DNA of 7,054 nt. Origin: Verrucomicrobiota bacterium. Its GTDB lineage: Bacteria > Verrucomicrobiota > Verrucomicrobiia > Limisphaerales > DSYF01. How positions within the stretch are numbered: position 1 is the stretch's first letter; each line of letters starts with the position of its first letter. This document shows, piece after piece, positions 6,423-7,054 of this stretch. The notes below the pieces were generated by a model. That model saw nothing but the letters and a program-made list of their open reading frames with translations, was not told the DNA's origin and made no database searches. Location of the stretch: assembly GCA_025457725.1 (NCBI GenBank), contig JALOTU010000110.1, forward strand, positions 1-7,054, given 5' to 3'. The translations under genes were made by a program, and so were the position numbers.

Positions 6423-6485
6423 GGCGGATGTGACGGATTGCAGCGGGGCGTTGTGGTTGAACCCGGAAGGGGAACAGGTTAGGGA

Positions 6486-6561
6486 TGGTGGAGCCGTGGG
6501 GATTCGAACCCCAGACCCCCACAATGCCATTGTGGTGCTCTACCAACTGAGCTACGACCCC
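6486..6561 (-). tRNA. tRNA-Ala (anticodon GGC)
   Basis: The reverse complement folds into a full 76-nt cloverleaf. Acceptor strand GGGGUCG pairs with CGGCUCC and includes the G3:U70 wobble that identifies alanine tRNAs. D-arm is GCUC/GAGC with loop AGUUGGUA. Anticodon stem CCACA/UGUGG encloses loop AUGGCAU with anticodon GGC (bases 6526-6528). Variable loop is GGGUC. T-arm UGGGG/CCCCA has loop UUCGAAU. Discriminator is A73 and CCA is encoded in the DNA. It reads GCC (and GCU by wobble) codons. A strong promoter lies immediately upstream, and the pyrophosphatase start is 63 bp downstream on the same strand. Confidence 0.98.
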
Positions 6562-6576
6562 ATCCGAACGGCCGAC

Positions 6577-6604
6577 ACTCTAAACCCCCGCGTTTTCTTG
6601 TCAA
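6577..6604 (-). promoter_or_regulatory. Sigma70-type promoter for tRNA-Ala
   Basis: On the minus strand a perfect -35 TTGACA (6599-6604) is followed by a 16-base spacer and a -10 TAGAGT (6577-6582, 4 of 6 to TATAAT). Fifteen bases separate the -10 from the mature tRNA 5' end, implying a leader of about 8 nt, normal for a tRNA gene. It may also drive the pyrophosphatase gene downstream. Confidence 0.65.
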
Positions 6605-6674
6605 AGCCTAATCCGCCGGAACCCGCCGTTGATTCCTGCTGGCGCGTTGTCGCTTGGTTGCCCTGCCGCTGTTT

Positions 6675-7004
6675 TCAGGGGGTCTTCGGCCGTCGCATCA
6701 GGATGCGGCGCGAGTCCAGATTGACGGCTTCCCACCCCTCGGCTGCCATCTTGTTTGCCGCCCACGCCAAACAGAACTCCTCCGGCTGGGCGCCTTTTGG
6801 AATTTTCACCCCGAGGTCATTGAGGTGCACCATTTCAAATGCGCCGGGCCGATTGTAATAGATCCGGTCGGGCCCATCCCATTTGACGAGGGCATATTCC
6901 CAGTTCTGCGCCGGGCTGTCTGTGCCGGCGGCAAATCCCGTATGGGCGGGCAGGCCCAGCAGGGCGACAGCAGTGAGCAATGCAACAAGAGTCAGTGTTT
7001 TCAT
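6675..7004 (-). CDS. Small secreted protein, DUF4177-like
   Basis: A 109-residue protein with a clear signal peptide: MK start, hydrophobic core LTLVALLTAVALLGLPA (4-20) and a probable signal peptidase I site after FAA (24-26). The mature part opens with NWEYALVKWDG (34-44) and ends NKMAAEGWEAVNLDSRRILMRR (84-105 region). This is the WEY...LN..G..GWE...R pattern of DUF4177-like proteins, here with a longer middle (about 45-80) holding IYYNRPGAFEMVHLNDLG (48-65). Function is unknown; the form is exported, so a periplasmic or extracellular role is inferred. ATG 7004 is supported by AAGGAA upstream and by the signal peptide beginning right there. It lies 113 bp upstream of tRNA-Ala on the same strand, but the tRNA has its own promoter. 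The upstream region is cut by the window edge, and I cannot name a promoter in it. Confidence 0.75.
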   Translation of the reverse strand: MKTLTLVALLTAVALLGLPAHTGFAAGTDSPAQNWEYALVKWDGPDRIYYNRPGAFEMVHLNDLGVKIPKGAQPEEFCLAWAANKMAAEGWEAVNLDSRRILMRRPKTP

Positions 7005-7013
7005 GGTGATCGG

Positions 7014-7019
7014 TTCCTT
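7014..7019 (-). promoter_or_regulatory. Ribosome binding site of the DUF4177-like gene
   Basis: AAGGAA on the minus strand, 9 bases before ATG 7004. It is the only clear Shine-Dalgarno sequence in the window and fixes the start of this small gene. Confidence 0.7.
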
Positions 7020-7054
7020 TCAGGCGCAGACTATTCCCGTGCGCCGCGGGCGGC

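Noticed and set aside
4785..6482. 565-residue open frame on the plus strand, antisense to the pyrophosphatase
   Set aside because: It is His/Gln/Arg/Gly-rich low-complexity translation with no domain, fully opposite a well-supported enzyme; a high-GC shadow frame that also runs into the tRNA.
6423..6530. 36-codon N-terminal extension of the pyrophosphatase from an ATG at 6530
   Set aside because: The extension reads through the tRNA-Ala gene and gives the GSGVRIPTAPPS-type peptide that tRNA sequences produce when translated. The family motif GHRNPD begins right after the ATG at 6422.
6486..6561. tRNA-Ala as an integration site for a mobile element
   Set aside because: No integrase, no direct repeat of the tRNA 3' end and no foreign-looking genes nearby; neighbours on both sides look native.
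1..7054. CRISPR arrays, insertion sequences, long direct repeats, retron or defence-like modules
   Set aside because: No regularly spaced repeats, transposase, reverse transcriptase or nuclease motifs were seen on either strand.

Overview
The window looks like ordinary chromosomal DNA from a GC-rich Gram-negative-type bacterium, most likely a member of the Verrucomicrobiota. That placement is an inference from overall character: a zinc-ribbon membrane protein of a kind common in the Verrucomicrobiota/Planctomycetota group, a CBS/DRTGG-type family II pyrophosphatase, a dimeric all-alpha dUTPase, and mostly weak or absent Shine-Dalgarno sites. No gene here fixes the phylum by itself. I found no insertion sequence, integrase, CRISPR array, toxin-antitoxin pair or recognisable defence genes.

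Layout. A cyclic-nucleotide-binding protein gene runs leftward off the left edge (1-227, minus). A 98-bp divergent region with two inverted repeats separates it from a rightward series: dimeric dUTPase (326-706), a large unknown membrane protein with a beta-rich middle and a PH-like tail (794-2254), and hypoxanthine phosphoribosyltransferase (2320-2946). Gaps of 87 and 65 bp with no clear terminator make a loose operon possible. A purU-type formyltetrahydrofolate deformylase gene (2919-3767, minus) converges on hpt and overlaps its tail by 28 bp. Divergent from purU is a zinc-ribbon, single-membrane-span protein of unknown function (3965-4765, plus), whose stop lies 7 bp from the stop of a convergent CBS/DRTGG-regulated inorganic pyrophosphatase (4773-6422, minus). 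Upstream of the pyrophosphatase, on the same strand, are a complete tRNA-Ala(GGC) gene with a good promoter (6486-6561, promoter 6577-6604) and a small secreted protein resembling DUF4177 (6675-7004, minus).

How the genes fit together. Four enzymes concern nucleotide pools: dUTPase yields dUMP and PPi, HPRT salvages hypoxanthine/guanine and releases PPi, PurU supplies formate and free tetrahydrofolate (relevant to purine synthesis), and the pyrophosphatase removes PPi and is probably controlled by adenine nucleotides. This is a thematic neighbourhood rather than a demonstrated pathway, because the genes lie in several transcription units. No stretch longer than about 200 bp lacks a gene. I do not see convincing evidence of a new biological system. 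The best leads are the 22-bp inverted repeat at the start of the cyclic-nucleotide-binding gene, the architecture of the 486-residue membrane protein, and the hybrid active-site loop of the PurU-like enzyme.
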